Positions 10,924 to 22,108 of a stretch of 64,000 nucleotides of DNA are shown here, piece by piece. The DNA is taken from NCBI GenBank assembly GCA_027422505.1, contig JAPQWV010000356.1, positions 310,001 to 374,000 of the forward strand. Direction: 5' to 3'. The notes under the pieces are model-generated. The model ran no database searches and was not told the origin of the DNA. It worked only from the letters and a program-made list of their open reading frames with translations. The DNA is from Craterostigma plantagineum. Taxonomy: Eukaryota > Streptophyta > Magnoliopsida > Lamiales > Linderniaceae. Position 1 is the first letter of the stretch. Every line of letters begins with the position of its first letter. The position numbers and the translations under genes were made by a program.

Positions 10924-11414
10924 CCCTTGGGCTGCACCTGATTGGCAACTTCCTCAATGACATGGAGGAATACTTTGAGGCGGCCCATGTGGCCAAAAGC
11001 GATCAAGTAGTCGTGTGTGCCCGCTACCTCACCGACGACGCGAAACTTTGGTGGAGAACCCGCAAACGCGAGGCCCGTGACAACGAGCAGGCGTGCATCA
11101 ACACTTGGGCCGAGCTCAAGGCCGAGCTCGAGGTGCACTTCCTTCCCCAACACAGCGCTTGGCATGCCCGGGACGCCCTCCGAAAACTCAAGCAAACAGG
11201 TTCGATTCATGACTATGTTAAGAAGTTTCATCTTCTTATGCTTGATGTGAAGGACATGTTGGAGGCCGACAAGGTCTACAACTTCTTGGACGGGCTGTCC
11301 CCGTGGGCGCAAACTGAGCTGGCGCATCGTAATTTGACGGACATTCAGAAGGCCTTCGCCGAGGCCGAGCGGCGCCGCGACATTCCGAGCGGCTACGCGA
11401 CATCCCTTCGATGA
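10924..11414 (+). pseudogene. Ty3/gypsy gag (capsid) fragment
   Basis: The frame encodes a retrotransposon capsid domain: LIGNFLNDMEEYFEAAHV, DDAKLWWRTRKREA, TWAELKAELEVHFLPQ, LRKLKQTGSIHDYVKKF and FLDGLSPWAQTEL. It is in the order and spacing of the plant gag family and is open until a stop at 11412. The gag N-terminus is missing or fused to the upstream GC-rich segment. Confidence 0.8.
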
Positions 11415-12297
11415 GGCCGAGCGGCTAGCACGCCCGCCGCCAACAAAGGCGAGCAAAAACGCGGCACCTGCGGAGGCAAGAATAAGGGCAAGGGCAAGTA
11501 GCAATCCGGCGCGGCCCGACCTAACGCCCCGCAGCAGCAGTCGAACAAGGCACCCGCCAACAACCAAGGAAAGAAGAGCGGATGCCAGCTGTGTGGTGGC
11601 CCACACCGTTGGTTCCAATGCCAACACAAGTCGGCCGTCTATTCTGTGGCCAACCAACTGCAGAAGTCGGCCCCTCCCCTAGCGGCGAGAAGGACAAGGA
11701 GGCCGCGCAGACCAACCAGCTTCAGCTCCTCACGGCCCTTCAAGAAGGCAGGGGAGTAAGAATAAGCTAATGCACATTCCTTGCTTTGGCAACCGACACG
11801 TGATGATGGCGATGGTGGACTCGGGGCCACCCACAATTTTATGGCCATCGCGACGGCATGGAACCTCGGGTTGAAGATCCGGACCTATGAGTCGGATGTT
11901 AAGATGGTGAACCAACTTCAACCCATCTCGGGCAAAACCTCGGCCACTCTGCGAGCGGCCATTACCTCGACGTGCAAGAATTCATCACCATGCCCCTTAG
12001 CAATTTTGAGATCATCCTCAGCATGGAGTTCCTGACGTCGGCCAAGGCGAGCCCGATGCCGCATCTTAGCGGCCTCCTCATTGCGGATGAGTTCCAGCCC
12101 GGCTTCATCCAAGGCCACTATCATGTGGAGGATCAGCCGACGAATTACAAGGGTTCATGCTCGGACCTTTAGCTGAAGAAGGGCCTGACGCTCGGCGAGC
12201 CGACCTACCTCGCCCTGGTCCGACCGGTTGAGAAGACGCCGGCCCCAGCCGCAGCCTCCCGCCGAAGTCCAACAAGTGCTAGCGTTAGGACGCGCTG
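11415..12297 (+). pseudogene. Ty3/gypsy nucleocapsid zinc knuckle and aspartic protease region, frameshifted
   Basis: A zinc knuckle CQLCGGPHRWFQC (Cx2Cx3Hx4C) is encoded near 11585. A protease active-site remnant reading MVDSG is encoded near 11812, with a frame change immediately after it. A later segment with MEFLTSAKASPMPHLSG around 12022-12090 fits the link from protease to reverse transcriptase. Several frame changes make the region nonfunctional. Confidence 0.6.
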
Positions 12298-13312
12298 ATG
12301 CCGGCCGAGCTGCCATGGCAGCTGCCCCCAGATAGGCCCACGAACCACACCATCGAGCTGGAGCCCGACGCACGTCCACCCGTGAAGGCACCGTACCGCA
12401 TGCACCCAAAGGAGCTCGACAAGCTTAGGAAGCCGCTAGATGAGCTGCTCGATGTCGGCCTGATTCGCCCCTCAAAGACGCCCTTTGGCTCGCTGGTACT
12501 TTTCAGAAGAAGAAGGATGGGAGCCTCCGTTTTGCGTCGACTACCGCACCTTGAACAAGGTGACGGTAAAAAATAAGTACCCCATTCCCAACTCCTTGGA
12601 CTTGTTCGACAAGCTTACCCATACCCGCTTCTTCTCCAATCTCGACCTCCGCTCCGGGTATTGGCAAGTTACGATTGCCGAAGGCAACGAAGCCAAGACC
12701 ATGTGTGTGACTCGTTACGGGTCTTTTGAGTTTCTTGTAATGCCTTTTGGGCTCACTAACGTCCCGGCTACATTTTGCAATCTAATGAACGATGTTCTCT
12801 ACGACCATCTTGACAAGTTTGTTGTAGTGTACCTCGATGACATCGTCGTTTACTCCAAAACCTTGGAGGAGCGCGTTCGCCACTTGGTGGCGCTGTTCGA
12901 GAAGTTGCATGCAAACAAGCTCTATTTGCACCGCGACAAGTGCGAGTTCGGCCAATCAAGGATCACCTTTCTAGGCCACATCATCGAGGACGGGGAAATT
13001 AAGATGGACGGAGCCAAGGTCAAGGCAATCATGGAGTGGCCGCAGCCGTCCAACGTGAGCGAGTTGCGCTCTTTCTTCGGGCTAGCCAACTATTACTGGC
13101 GCTTCATCAAAGGCTACTCCAAGTTAGCCGCCCCTTTGACGGACCTCCTCAAGAAGGATACAAAGTGGGATTGGAGCGCCCATGCCGGGAAGCTATCGAG
13201 AAGCTCAACCGCCTTGGCTAGCGAACCCATCCTGAAGTTGCCCAACTTCGATGAGCCCTTTGAGGTTCACACCGACGCCTCAGGCAAGGCCATCGGCGGC
13301 GTCCTAGTGTAG
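12298..13312 (+). pseudogene. Ty3/gypsy reverse transcriptase and start of RNase H
   Basis: Two overlapping frames, 12298-12576 and 12485-13312, are separated by a frameshift near 12500. Together they cover the reverse transcriptase. Visible motifs are [68 protein letters not shown], the catalytic [26 protein letters not shown] and [15 protein letters not shown]. RNase H starts at [17 protein letters not shown] and hits a stop at 13310. The motif set is that of plant chromoviruses. Confidence 0.9.
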
Positions 13313-13947
13313 GCCCGACATCCTGTCGCGTACGAGTCGTGAAAATTGAAGGACGTCGAGACCCGCTACTCCACTCACGAGAAGGAGATGACGGCGGTCA
13401 TTCATTGCCTTGAGGCATGGCGGCACTACCTACTTGGGTCCCGATTCGTGATTGTAACGGACAACGTGGCCAACACGTATTTCAGGACCCAAAGGAAGCT
13501 CACTCCCAAGTAAGCTCGATGGCAAGAGTTCTTAGGGGAGTTCGACTTCGAATCCACCAATCCGGGAAGCAAAACCAGGTGGCGGACGCGTTGAGCCGGA
13601 AGGCCCACCTCAACACCTTGGCGGCCTCTAGCTCGACCACGAGCAATTTCGACACGCGACTTAGGCGCGAGGCCGAAAATGACACCGCTTACCGGAAGCT
13701 CAAGGAAGAACTGGAGTCTAGCCACGTCAAGCGCTATTGGCTAGAGAATGGGCTTCTAGTCACCCATGGCGGGTGCTTCTACGTCCCGGCCGGCAAGCTA
13801 CGCGCCGAACTGCTCAAGGAGCACCACGAGCCGGAATGGGCGGTCCACCCCGGAGTCAACCGCATGATAGCACTCTTGAGGCGCAAATTCTATTGGCCGA
13901 AGATAGAGAACGACGTGAAGGCGTTTGTTCGGTCCTCCCCCGCCTGA
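13313..13947 (+). pseudogene. Ty3/gypsy RNase H end and integrase zinc-binding domain, truncated
   Basis: RNase H continues in broken frames (ETRYSTHEKEMTAVIHCLEA, HYLLGSRFVIVTDN). The integrase HHCC-type zinc domain follows in the frame 13417-13947 (NQVADALSRKAHLN, LLKEHHEPEWAVHPG, MIALLRRKFYWPKIENDV). Sequence collinear with the integrase stops just before the expected CxxC. From 13948 the DNA continues in antisense, so the catalytic integrase core is missing. Confidence 0.85.
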
Positions 13948-14237
13948 ATCGTCGAGGCCCTCGAGGACGATCCCTGTACTTGGGTTTTGAGGTAGGCCTC
14001 CACCACCGGCTGAAATTGGACTAGGTCCTCGCCGCGCTCCCATGACATGTCGGAGTCCGGAGCGTCTCGCCATTTGATGATGAACTCAAGCCTAGTGTAC
14101 GGAGATGTCCCTCGCCACCTATGGGCGATGATCTTCTCGACGTCAAGGTTGAAGTGCTTGAGCGGGGCCGACGGGATGCTCGGCTCTTGTCGACGTTCGG
14201 GGTCCTTGTCTTCGAAGAACCACTTAAGGAAGCTCAT
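13945..14237 (-). pseudogene. Inverted Ty3/gypsy chromodomain fragment
   Basis: The minus strand encodes FFEDKDPERRQEPSIPSAPL, LDVEKIIAHRWRGTSPYTR, DAPDSDMSWERGEDLVQFQ and VVEAYLKTQ. This matches the plus-strand fragment at 9972-10273 but without its stop codon. It lies tail to tail with the truncated integrase, so an inversion or antisense insertion has occurred at 13947. Confidence 0.85.
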
Positions 14238-14367
14238 TCTTTAGCCAATAGCGCTTGACGTGGCCAGACTCCACTTCTTCCTTAAGCTTCCTGTAGGCAG
14301 CTTCGTTTTCGGCCTCGTGCCTAAGTCGCGTGTCGAAATTGCTCGTGGCCGAGCTAAAGGCCGCCAC
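14235..14367 (-). repeat. Inverted copy of 13619-13750 (RNase H/integrase linker)
   Basis: This segment is the imperfect reverse complement of 13619-13750, for example GCCAATAGCGCTTGACGTGG against CCACGTCAAGCGCTATTGGC. In antisense it is joined directly to the chromodomain, so the inverted fragment carries its own internal deletion of the integrase core. The two arms are about 132 bp each and 484 bp apart. Confidence 0.85.
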
Positions 14368-14520
14368 AATGAGCGTAAGAAGCCTATTTATAGGCTAGAA
14401 CTTATACTACATGACAACTATATATATGTCATTGCTTAAGACACTATTAATTAAATTAATGCATTCTTATCATTAAGGCTACGTGGCTTATCTTTTGGGC
14501 ATCTTTTTCCTTTTGTCCAT

Positions 14521-15691
14521 ATGGCATTGTCGACAATCCACTTCGATATGACTTGGATCTCTATAAAAGAGAAACCACAAGTCAGCAATCAACCAAACAT
14601 TGCCTTCAACACTGAACAAGAAAATGAATCCGATGACGAAGAAGAAACTGAAGAAGACATACTGGAGCAGATCGCCATGCTAACCAGAAAATTTGAAAAA
14701 TCTCGGCTGAGATGAAAATTCAAAGGAAACTCCAAGTTCCAACCAAGAAACAAGGAAATATCATCATTCGGGAACAACGTTCAATAATGTTTCAAATGCA
14801 ACAAGCCATACACCACTTTGCCTCAAACTGCCCGATGGAAAATGGTGGCAAAACGATAAAGAAGCAGAAAGTCATGGTCATAAACTGGGAAGAGGCCGGA
14901 AGTGAAGACGAGGAAGAGCTCGCCTATATGGCCGATGATGATGATGATCAGGTATCTTCCTCGTGCACTATTAAGAAAATTCATATTCTAAATGAATATA
15001 CGCTAGGAAAGATGAATCTCATGATAACGCTTCCTCAGTCTTTGAAGTAGATGAAAAGGAATAGATGTTTGAAATAATTCAGAATGCAGAAATGATGATT
15101 AAGTCGCTCAACTCTCAAGTAAAGGAATTGGTTAGGCAACGAAATGACGTAGCTAGAGAGAAGCACCAAACGGATCTAGAAAATGAACGTTTAAAACCGA
15201 GCTAGAAATCCTTAAGGAAGAAAAAGCCTTGTGTAATTGTGAAGAGCTTAGAAAGTAAAATTTCTAGAGACATCTATGTTCTTAAAAACTCCTTAGAAGA
15301 AAAAGCCCGTACTGTTGATAGACTTATTGAAGGAAAACAAAATCCCGATATGTTACTCAGTGTTCCTAGAAATGTTGGAAAATCAGGGATAGGATATTCC
15401 ATGACACACGAACATGCTGCACCACAAACTGTTAAAAAGCCTAAGTGTTTTTCATGCGGCCGTCACCGTCAATATTCTAACAACTGTGTTTTTAAGAGAG
15501 CGGATAAGCAGAAGGTTCCTGATAATCAAGTCTCTAACACTGGCCAACCTGTGTTTAAGATATCACAGTCTGTGACACTTGATATTTCACGTGTTAACAG
15601 GAGTTACTTTGCTGCTAACCTTTTAGGACCCAATCAAAATTTGGGACCTCAAGAATTGATTCATGCAGGTACAAAGATGAAAAACCAGTAA
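14521..15691 (+). pseudogene. Sirevirus-like gag, C-terminal part
   Basis: Three frames carry the remains: 14521-14715 (acidic, ENESDDEEETEEDILEQ), 14712-15050 (HHFASNCPMENGG remnant and acidic EEAGSEDEEELAYM), and 15239-15691. The last has a coiled-coil-like SLESKISRDIYVLKNSLEEK, a Cys/His remnant CFSCGRHRQYSNNC and GPNQNLGPQELIHAG. This extended gag with a second Cys/His block and acidic tracts is typical of Sireviruses. The capsid N-terminus is missing. Confidence 0.65.
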
Positions 15692-16519
15692 GAAAAACAA
15701 GTGGTATCTCGTCAGTGGGTGTTCCACCATATGATAAGTGATATCAGTAAGTTTGTGTCGGTGAAAGAGTATGACAGAGGATATGTCTCATATGCCGACA
15801 ACACAAAAATTAAGATTATTGGAGTTGGAACTGTCGGTAACACTTTACATACTACTATAGATCATGTATGGCTAGTTAAGAATCTGGAACATAACCTCAT
15901 TAGCATTAGTCAATTATGTGATAAAGGTCATACATTACTTTTGAACATGATAAGTGTGTTGTTAAAAACGATAACAAAGTGTTATTTAGTGCATCTAGGG
16001 ATAAAATATCTACTACATTACTCTTGATATATAACTGACCAGAATGTCAAGTGTTTAGCTGTCACACAGGATAACACCCGGTTATAGCACAGACGCTTAG
16101 GACATGCTAACATGGAACTAACTGTCTAATATACAAGCAATGCACTGGTACGAGGGGTTCCTGACATAAAGTTCGTCAAGGATAAAACGTGCAAGGCATG
16201 CAAAATGGGTAAGCAGACCAAGACATCGTTCAAGACAAAGAATGTGATATCCACATCCAGACCACTAGAACTACTTCATCTCGGCCCTTTCCTGTTCAGA
16301 CGATATCTCTGCGAGGTAAAATGAAAGCCTTTGTCATCGTTTGATGATTTTTCCAGGTATACATGAGTGATATTGGCATTAGATAACTTTGCATCACTAG
16401 TGAAAAGGCTTGAAAATGAAAGAGAAATGATCTTATGTAAGATACGTAGTGATAACTGATTAGAATTTGATAGTAAGTCATTTGCATCATTCTGTAATCA
16501 ACATGGATATAGTCATAAC
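15692..16519 (+). pseudogene. Sirevirus-like protease and integrase N-terminal region
   Basis: Recognisable copia motifs occur in broken frames. There is a protease remnant around 15700-15730, then the post-protease segment (VWLVKNLEHNLISISQLCDK) ending near 16020. Next come the GAG-pre-integrase remnant RRLGHANMEL near 16093 and the integrase zinc part CKACKMGKQTKTSFKTK near 16190. The integrase core is cut at 16519 by a MITE and resumes at 17105. Confidence 0.6.
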
Positions 16520-17097
16520 CAAGGTTGTCACGATCGGACCGGACCGGCCGGTTCCAATCGGAAATCGGTGAACCAGTCGGAATTCAGGTTTTGTTCCGGT
16601 CCGGTCTAAGTTTTGGTTAAAAAAAAGAAAAAAAACGTGAAATATATCAATATAACCAAACCAGTGAATATATTGAAATATGCATTTGGTCTAGTGGTAA
16701 AATGCTTTGGATATTTGTGGTTGGGCTGGGTTCGATTCCTATCCAAACCCATTTTACATGTCTATTTATAATTAACTATGAGTCCAATATTTCTTTTCTT
16801 ATTCATTTGATCCCTGAAATTTATAAATTTACTTTTTGAGATTTATTATACCATTAATTTTAACTACTAACACAATTTACTTTAATTCAATATGTTTATA
16901 AAACGCTAATTGAAAAAAGTTCATGAAAGCATGAATATTTTCGATGTTATTTGAATTCACTCATAAAATATATATTTATTAAACCTAGAGGTAACGGTTT
17001 TATACCGGTTTGATTCCGATTTTATACCGGTTAAACAACTAAACCTTAAACCACTAAAATTTCCGATCCTGTTCAAAAACCCGATTTCAGAACCTTG
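16520..17097. mobile_element. hAT-type MITE inserted in the copia integrase
   Basis: Perfect 8-bp target duplications GTCATAAC lie at 16512-16519 and 17098-17105. The ends are CAAGGTTGT and, on the other strand, CAAGGTTCT, a hAT-like inverted repeat. GC-rich ACCGGACCGG and ATACCGGTTT motifs lie near the ends. The element is 578 bp, AT-rich inside and noncoding. The copia integrase reads on from the far side (TPQQNGVVERKNR), which confirms an insertion into the older element. Confidence 0.9.
16684..16745 (+). other. tRNA-like pol III A-box and B-box inside the MITE
   Basis: A TGGTCTAGTGG (A-box-like, 16687-16697) is followed 31 bases later by GGTTCGATTCC (perfect B-box, 16729-16739). The flanking sequence does not fold as a full cloverleaf. 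It is probably a tRNA- or SINE-derived piece captured by the MITE. Confidence 0.6.
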
Positions 17098-17104
17098 GTC
17101 ATAA

Positions 17105-17900
17105 CTTCTCTGCTCCCATAACACCTCAACAGAATGGCGTAGTTGAACGGAAAAATAGAGTGTATCAGGAAATGGCTAGATCTATGTTACATGAGTATGA
17201 TACTCCTAAACAGTTCTGGGCGAAAGCTGTTAGTACAACTTGTTATGTGTCTAATCACGATTTCCTTAGGCCGATATTAGAGAAAACTTCTTATGAAATA
17301 TGGGATGGTAGAACTCCAAATATAGGATTTTTTGTGTGTTTGGATGTAAATGTTTTATCTTGAATGATAGAGATAATAGAGGAAAATTCGACTCTCAAGT
17401 AGATGAGGGGATATTCCTTGGTTACAGTCTTCATTCGAAGGCCTATCGTGTCTATAATTAAAGGAAGCTAAATGTTCAGGAATCCATACATGTTACTTTT
17501 GATGAGATTTCTAGCGTAGATGCTACTGATGAGGAAGGTATAGATTTGCCTTGTGCAGATTTACAGGGCACTGAAGAAAGTGAGGAAGATAATCCGAAAG
17601 ACGAAAACGTTGAGACACTGGAACCAGAAGCTAATGAACCACAACACTGAAAATTCAAGCATGCTTCCAATCATCCAACTGATCAAGTGATAGGGAATAT
17701 TACATCTGGAATCAAAACTCGAGCAACTGCACGAAATCATGATACGGAGGAATCTCACGATGCACTGGTTTCAATGATGGAACCAACGATAGACCATGAA
17801 ACTCTAGATGATATATCATGGGTGTCTGCCATGGAGGACGAGTTATCACAGTTCGAAAAGAGCCAAGTATGGACACTCGTAGAAAGACCAGACAAAAATT
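17105..17900 (+). pseudogene. Sirevirus-like integrase C-terminal part and linker
   Basis: After the MITE the integrase continues with TPQQNGVVERKNR, SMLHEYDTPKQFWAKAV, a stop near 17360, then GKFDSQVDEGIFLGYS and the acidic linker ESEEDNPKDENVE. The frame 17687-17908 carries GIKTRATARNHD and SWVSAMEDELSQFEKSQVW, the segment leading into the reverse transcriptase. Confidence 0.7.
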
Positions 17901-19316
17901 CATCATAGGGACAAAATGGGTCTTCCGCCACAAACTTGATTAACACGGTAATATCACCAGAAACAAAGCGAGGTTAGTTGCAAAAGATATTCCAGGAGGA
18001 AGGTATTGATTTCGATGAAACTTTTGCTCCGGAAGCTTAGATTACAGTCTATACGTGTCTTTCTTCCATATGCATGCTTTAAACATTTTAAGGTTTTTCA
18101 AATGGACGTAAAAAGTGCATTCTTAATTGGTTTATAAATGAGAAAATTTATGTAGAACAACCCCAGGTTTTGTTAGAGAAATATTTCCAAATCATGTTTT
18201 TAACTGAATAAAGCATTATATGGTTTAAAACAAGCTCCTATGACATGGTATGAAAGGTTAAGTAAGTTTCTCATTGGCATGGGGTTTTCGACTGGAACTA
18301 TTGATAACACACTGTTTATTAAGTATGAAGGTGATCACATGTTACTGGTCCAAATCTACGTTGATGATATTATATTTGGAAGTACTAATATCCTTCTTTG
18401 CTAGGAATTCTCTAGGTCTATGCAGAAGGAATTAGAGATGTGCTTACTGGGTGAGCTGAACTACTTCCTCGGGCTGCAAATAAAGCAACTTGACAATTAA
18501 CTTTTGTATCTTAGACGAAGTACAACAAGGAATTGCTGACAACATTCGGGATGAGTGATCCCAAAGCAATTTCCACCCCTATGCATCAGACCACCAAAAT
18601 AGACAGTGACGAATCAGGTATACCAGTTGATCAAACACAATATCGAGGTATGATCGGAAGCCTTCTTTACTTAACGGCTAGTCTTCCTGATATTATGTTT
18701 GTTGTTGGTATGTGTTCAAGATATCAGTCTGACCCTAGGGAATCTAACTTGACAGCAGTCAGGCGTATACTTAGATATATCAAGGGTACTGTTGATTTTG
18801 GTCTGTGGTACTCTTATACGGATGAATTCCCATTAATGGGATATTCCGATGCCGACTATGCCGGCTGTAGGGAAGATATGGAAAGTACTAGTGGAACTTG
18901 CCAATTACTTGGAAATTCCCAAGTAACTTGGTCTAGTAGAAAGCAAAATGTTGTCGCCCTCTCCACAACTGACGTTGAATATATGGCCATAGGAAATTGT
19001 TCTCAATAAGTTCTTTGGATGAAACAAATCCTTAGTGATTTTGGGTTAGTTATGACAAATTCCTATTCTGTGTGATAGCACTACTGCTATTAGTATTACT
19101 AAGAATCCCGTGCATCATTCTCGTACTAAGCATATAGAGGTTAAACGTCATTTTATACAAGACCATGCTCAGAAGGGGAATATCAGTGTGGAATTCGTAG
19201 GAACAAATTATCAGCTAGCTGATATCTTCACGAGACCCATAATTGAGGCAAGATTCTGCGACATCCGTGATCGATTAGGAGTCATCGAGCTAAATAAGGT
19301 TAGTAAACTCGCTTGA
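17900..19316 (+). pseudogene. Sirevirus-like reverse transcriptase and RNase H
   Basis: The reverse transcriptase is heavily broken but shows TKWVFRHKLD, EGIDFDETFAPE, LYGLKQAP and the catalytic VDDIIFG near 18360. RNase H is better kept in 18533-19009 (MIGSLLYLTASLPDIMFVVG, YSDADYAGCREDMESTSGT, ALSTTDVEYMA) and 19110-19316 (HHSRTKHIEVKRHFI, LADIFTRP). A stop separates the two RNase H frames at 19007. Confidence 0.8.
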
Positions 19317-19868
19317 TTTTGCCATTTACTCTAGAATATATAATTTAGGTAGAAAATCATAGCCATCCTATTCTAAGATATTTTTCAGCCCATATACTAT
19401 TTTATAAATCTCGGATCTTATAGTTATTATCATTAGGTACGATTTTAGTATTTTAAGAAAAGATTCGTAGTTATTCCAGCATAAGATTTTCTTCTAGCCA
19501 TCCACTTTATTTTAGAAATCTCATATCTCCAAATCCTTCCTTAGAAGGTGATTACAATGTTTTAGGAAGAAATTCATAGAGATCTCATCTCAGCCTCTAA
19601 ATTAATTTACGAAACTCGGTTTTTCAAAATCTTTCCTATTCAGCTCTTTTCCAATCCTTTCCATAACTAAAAGATCCCGTCAAATCATTATGAGATTCTG
19701 ACGATCTGACTGGCAGTTTTCCTCTTTCCATTTGAATTTTGAATTTCAAATTTTAAAATCTATCCTTATCTTTTCCTCAAATAAACCAACCCTTTCTTCT
19801 TTCAAAATCCATAACCAACTTCAATCTTCATTATCTTCGAAATACTTCTTAACCCTCAAACCTTCAAC

Positions 19869-21454
19869 ATGGTAAAAAACGCTGGAACCAAAAGCGCCAT
19901 CGCGGAATCATCAAGCTGCAAGTGAGAGGAACCCATGTCCGATGAACCTCTGTTCGACTCTCCTCCGAGATCACCCAAACCAGTCTCGCCCTCACCATCC
20001 TCTGTTCGTAAAACTCGATACAAAGCTCAGTCTGCCGAAAAATTCCTCTCCTGCCAAAACTGCCAAGAAGAAGAAAATGAAAAACAAGAAGGCCAGCCTC
20101 ACCCCGACTCGAAAACCTACTCCATCATCCGAACCTAAAAAATCTGCTTCAACCCAAAAAATTCCTTCCAAAACCCAGAAACAACCATCACCAACCCCAA
20201 CTCCTGAGAAACCTCCGTCGCCACTTGAAGAAGCTCAGCCATCTCAAAACCAACTCCAAAAGAATCTGACATTCCACCTATTGATCTTTCCAAACCTAAT
20301 GAGATTCCTGATGTAGCCCTCTTTCTGGAAGCGTGAAAACCAACTACAAGAGCTTCAGCAACAGGGATATCGCAAGAGGTCGCGGTGTTGCATTCAACAA
20401 GTTGCCTTCAGGGACGGTTATTACATGGCTAAAAGACTTTGTCTAGGAGTACTTCCTTAGCATCGACAAACCCTATTATCCCGATGCGGTCAAGCTATCT
20501 ACGCCAACTTCGACTATGAGGACTACGAAGAGCATATCAATATACACTCCTATGTGTTGGGACATAGATTCACTTGGACCACTAAGAAGATGAATGATAT
20601 GCTAGGAGTTCCCGATGAAGTCTTCTGTCAATACGATATGAATGAATGGTGCCATGCGGACTATTTTGACCTCGGTGATATCTTTCATACCCTCTGGAAT
20701 ACCCGCAGCAAACCTCGTTTCTCCGACGGTGAAGCCATAAATCAGTTACCCATCGATTACTTCTTCCTGCACAAACTGCTCAATATGACACCGTGGAGCG
20801 CGAAGATCGACAATGAAGGCCACTCAATAACGATGAACTTCATGAGCACTTTCGCAGTCTACATGATATCTCAGAACCGCAAGTTCAATCTCGGTTATGT
20901 GATCATGAAGCACATGATCCGGGCCTTTGAGAGCAGAGACAAAGCACTGCCTTACGTGATGTTACTCACTCATCTATTTGAGTGTGAATGTATAGTTCAG
21001 CATGGGAAGACAAGGTCATCCACGTCGTGGATCTGATAACTCTGAAGCGCATGGGAATACATCATTCGAAAAGCGTTGGTTCAAGGCCAGGGAGAAGAAG
21101 TCAGTGGACAGTGCACTGAAAAGGTCTGCCTCAAAAGGAAAGGCAAACGTTATGAGCAACGACGACGATGACTATGCGGACAAACTCAGCGTCGACAAGG
21201 AAGGAATTTCGGTGATATGCCATGATATCTTCGATATCAAGGCTGACAACCAGAAACTCTTCAGGAAGATCAAGGAGCAGTACACTGAGCTGTCGCTGAA
21301 GTTGTCCAAGCTTACCAAGTTAATGAAGAAATCCCTTCCCAAATCTACTGATTCTGAAGGTTTCCTCAACACAGTACGCTACCTTCTCTTCTATTCTAAT
21401 CCTAGTTGCCTTAGGATATTTCCTTCTGTTCGTTTCTGCCAGTACGGTTTTTAG
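19869..21454 (+). pseudogene. Env-position ORF of the Sirevirus-like element
   Basis: From an ATG at 19869 the reading continues through proline-, serine- and lysine-rich frames (SPRSPKPVSPSPSS style, 19935-20316). The better kept block 20554-21036 has GHRFTWTTKKMNDMLGVPDE, WCHADYFDLGDIFHTLWNTR and QLPIDYFFLHKLL, followed by a lysine-rich, coiled-coil-like end at 21002-21454. This resembles the putative plant transposon protein found after pol in Sireviruses. Its function is unknown, and I see no signal peptide or membrane anchor in the pieces. At least three frame breaks are present. Confidence 0.65.
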
Positions 21455-21473
21455 GTGTTCCTCAATTTTTTGA

Positions 21474-22108
21474 TGATGAAGGGGGAGTAAGGTAAGTTTA
21501 GGCGTTTAGCGTCTAAGTGTGGGAATACGTTTTGGAAGTTCGTTCGTGTCTAGGGAAGTTCGTGGAACCCTAATTTTATAATATTATGATATATCGTTGA
21601 TGCTCTTATGCGGTGCCTGATGTTATGCTCTGATCTTACGATATATCTCTGATGCTTTTATACTGCGATGCGTGATATTTTACTCTGATACAGTGATGCT
21701 CTGATACTTATCTGCATTTATTAACGTTTATGAGACTTCTTGATAAGTGAAGAGTGTCTGCTGGGATGATTATCTGTTGCTTGAATCATGTTTGGAAAAT
21801 GTGCACTTAGGCAGGGGGAGCACACTTACGGGTAACTTAAAATTTTGCATTCACGGTATATCATTGAATATGACATGAGATATATGCACTTAGACTAGGG
21901 GAGCAAATTCATTCACAATATATCTCTACATGTCATAGATAACTGCACTAGGCAGGGGAGCAAATATGTATTATTTGTGATTAGGAATATCATATAATCT
22001 GCTTTGTGATTATGGAACACTTAGACATATGCTCTAGGACTTGCGTGATCGAATACGCTTACATGCTTCCGTGTTGCATCAATTACACGTCATCAAAAAG
22101 GGGGAGAA
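21474..22108 (+). other. Repeated polypurine tracts before the 3-prime LTR
   Basis: GAAGGGGGAG-like tracts occur at about 21478, 21812, 21898 and 21955, and the last, AAAAGGGGGAGAA, sits directly before the LTR start at 22109. Multiple purine tracts in this position are a recognised trait of Sireviruses. Only the last is correctly placed to prime plus-strand synthesis. Confidence 0.6.

Noticed and set aside
10286..11657. Long open frames on both strands (224 codons plus, 316 codons minus)
   Set aside because: They lie in GC-rich LTR-like DNA and antisense to clear gag coding sequence; no domain or codon pattern supports them.
16684..16755. A tRNA gene
   Set aside because: A- and B-boxes are present but acceptor and T stems do not pair, and it lies inside a MITE.
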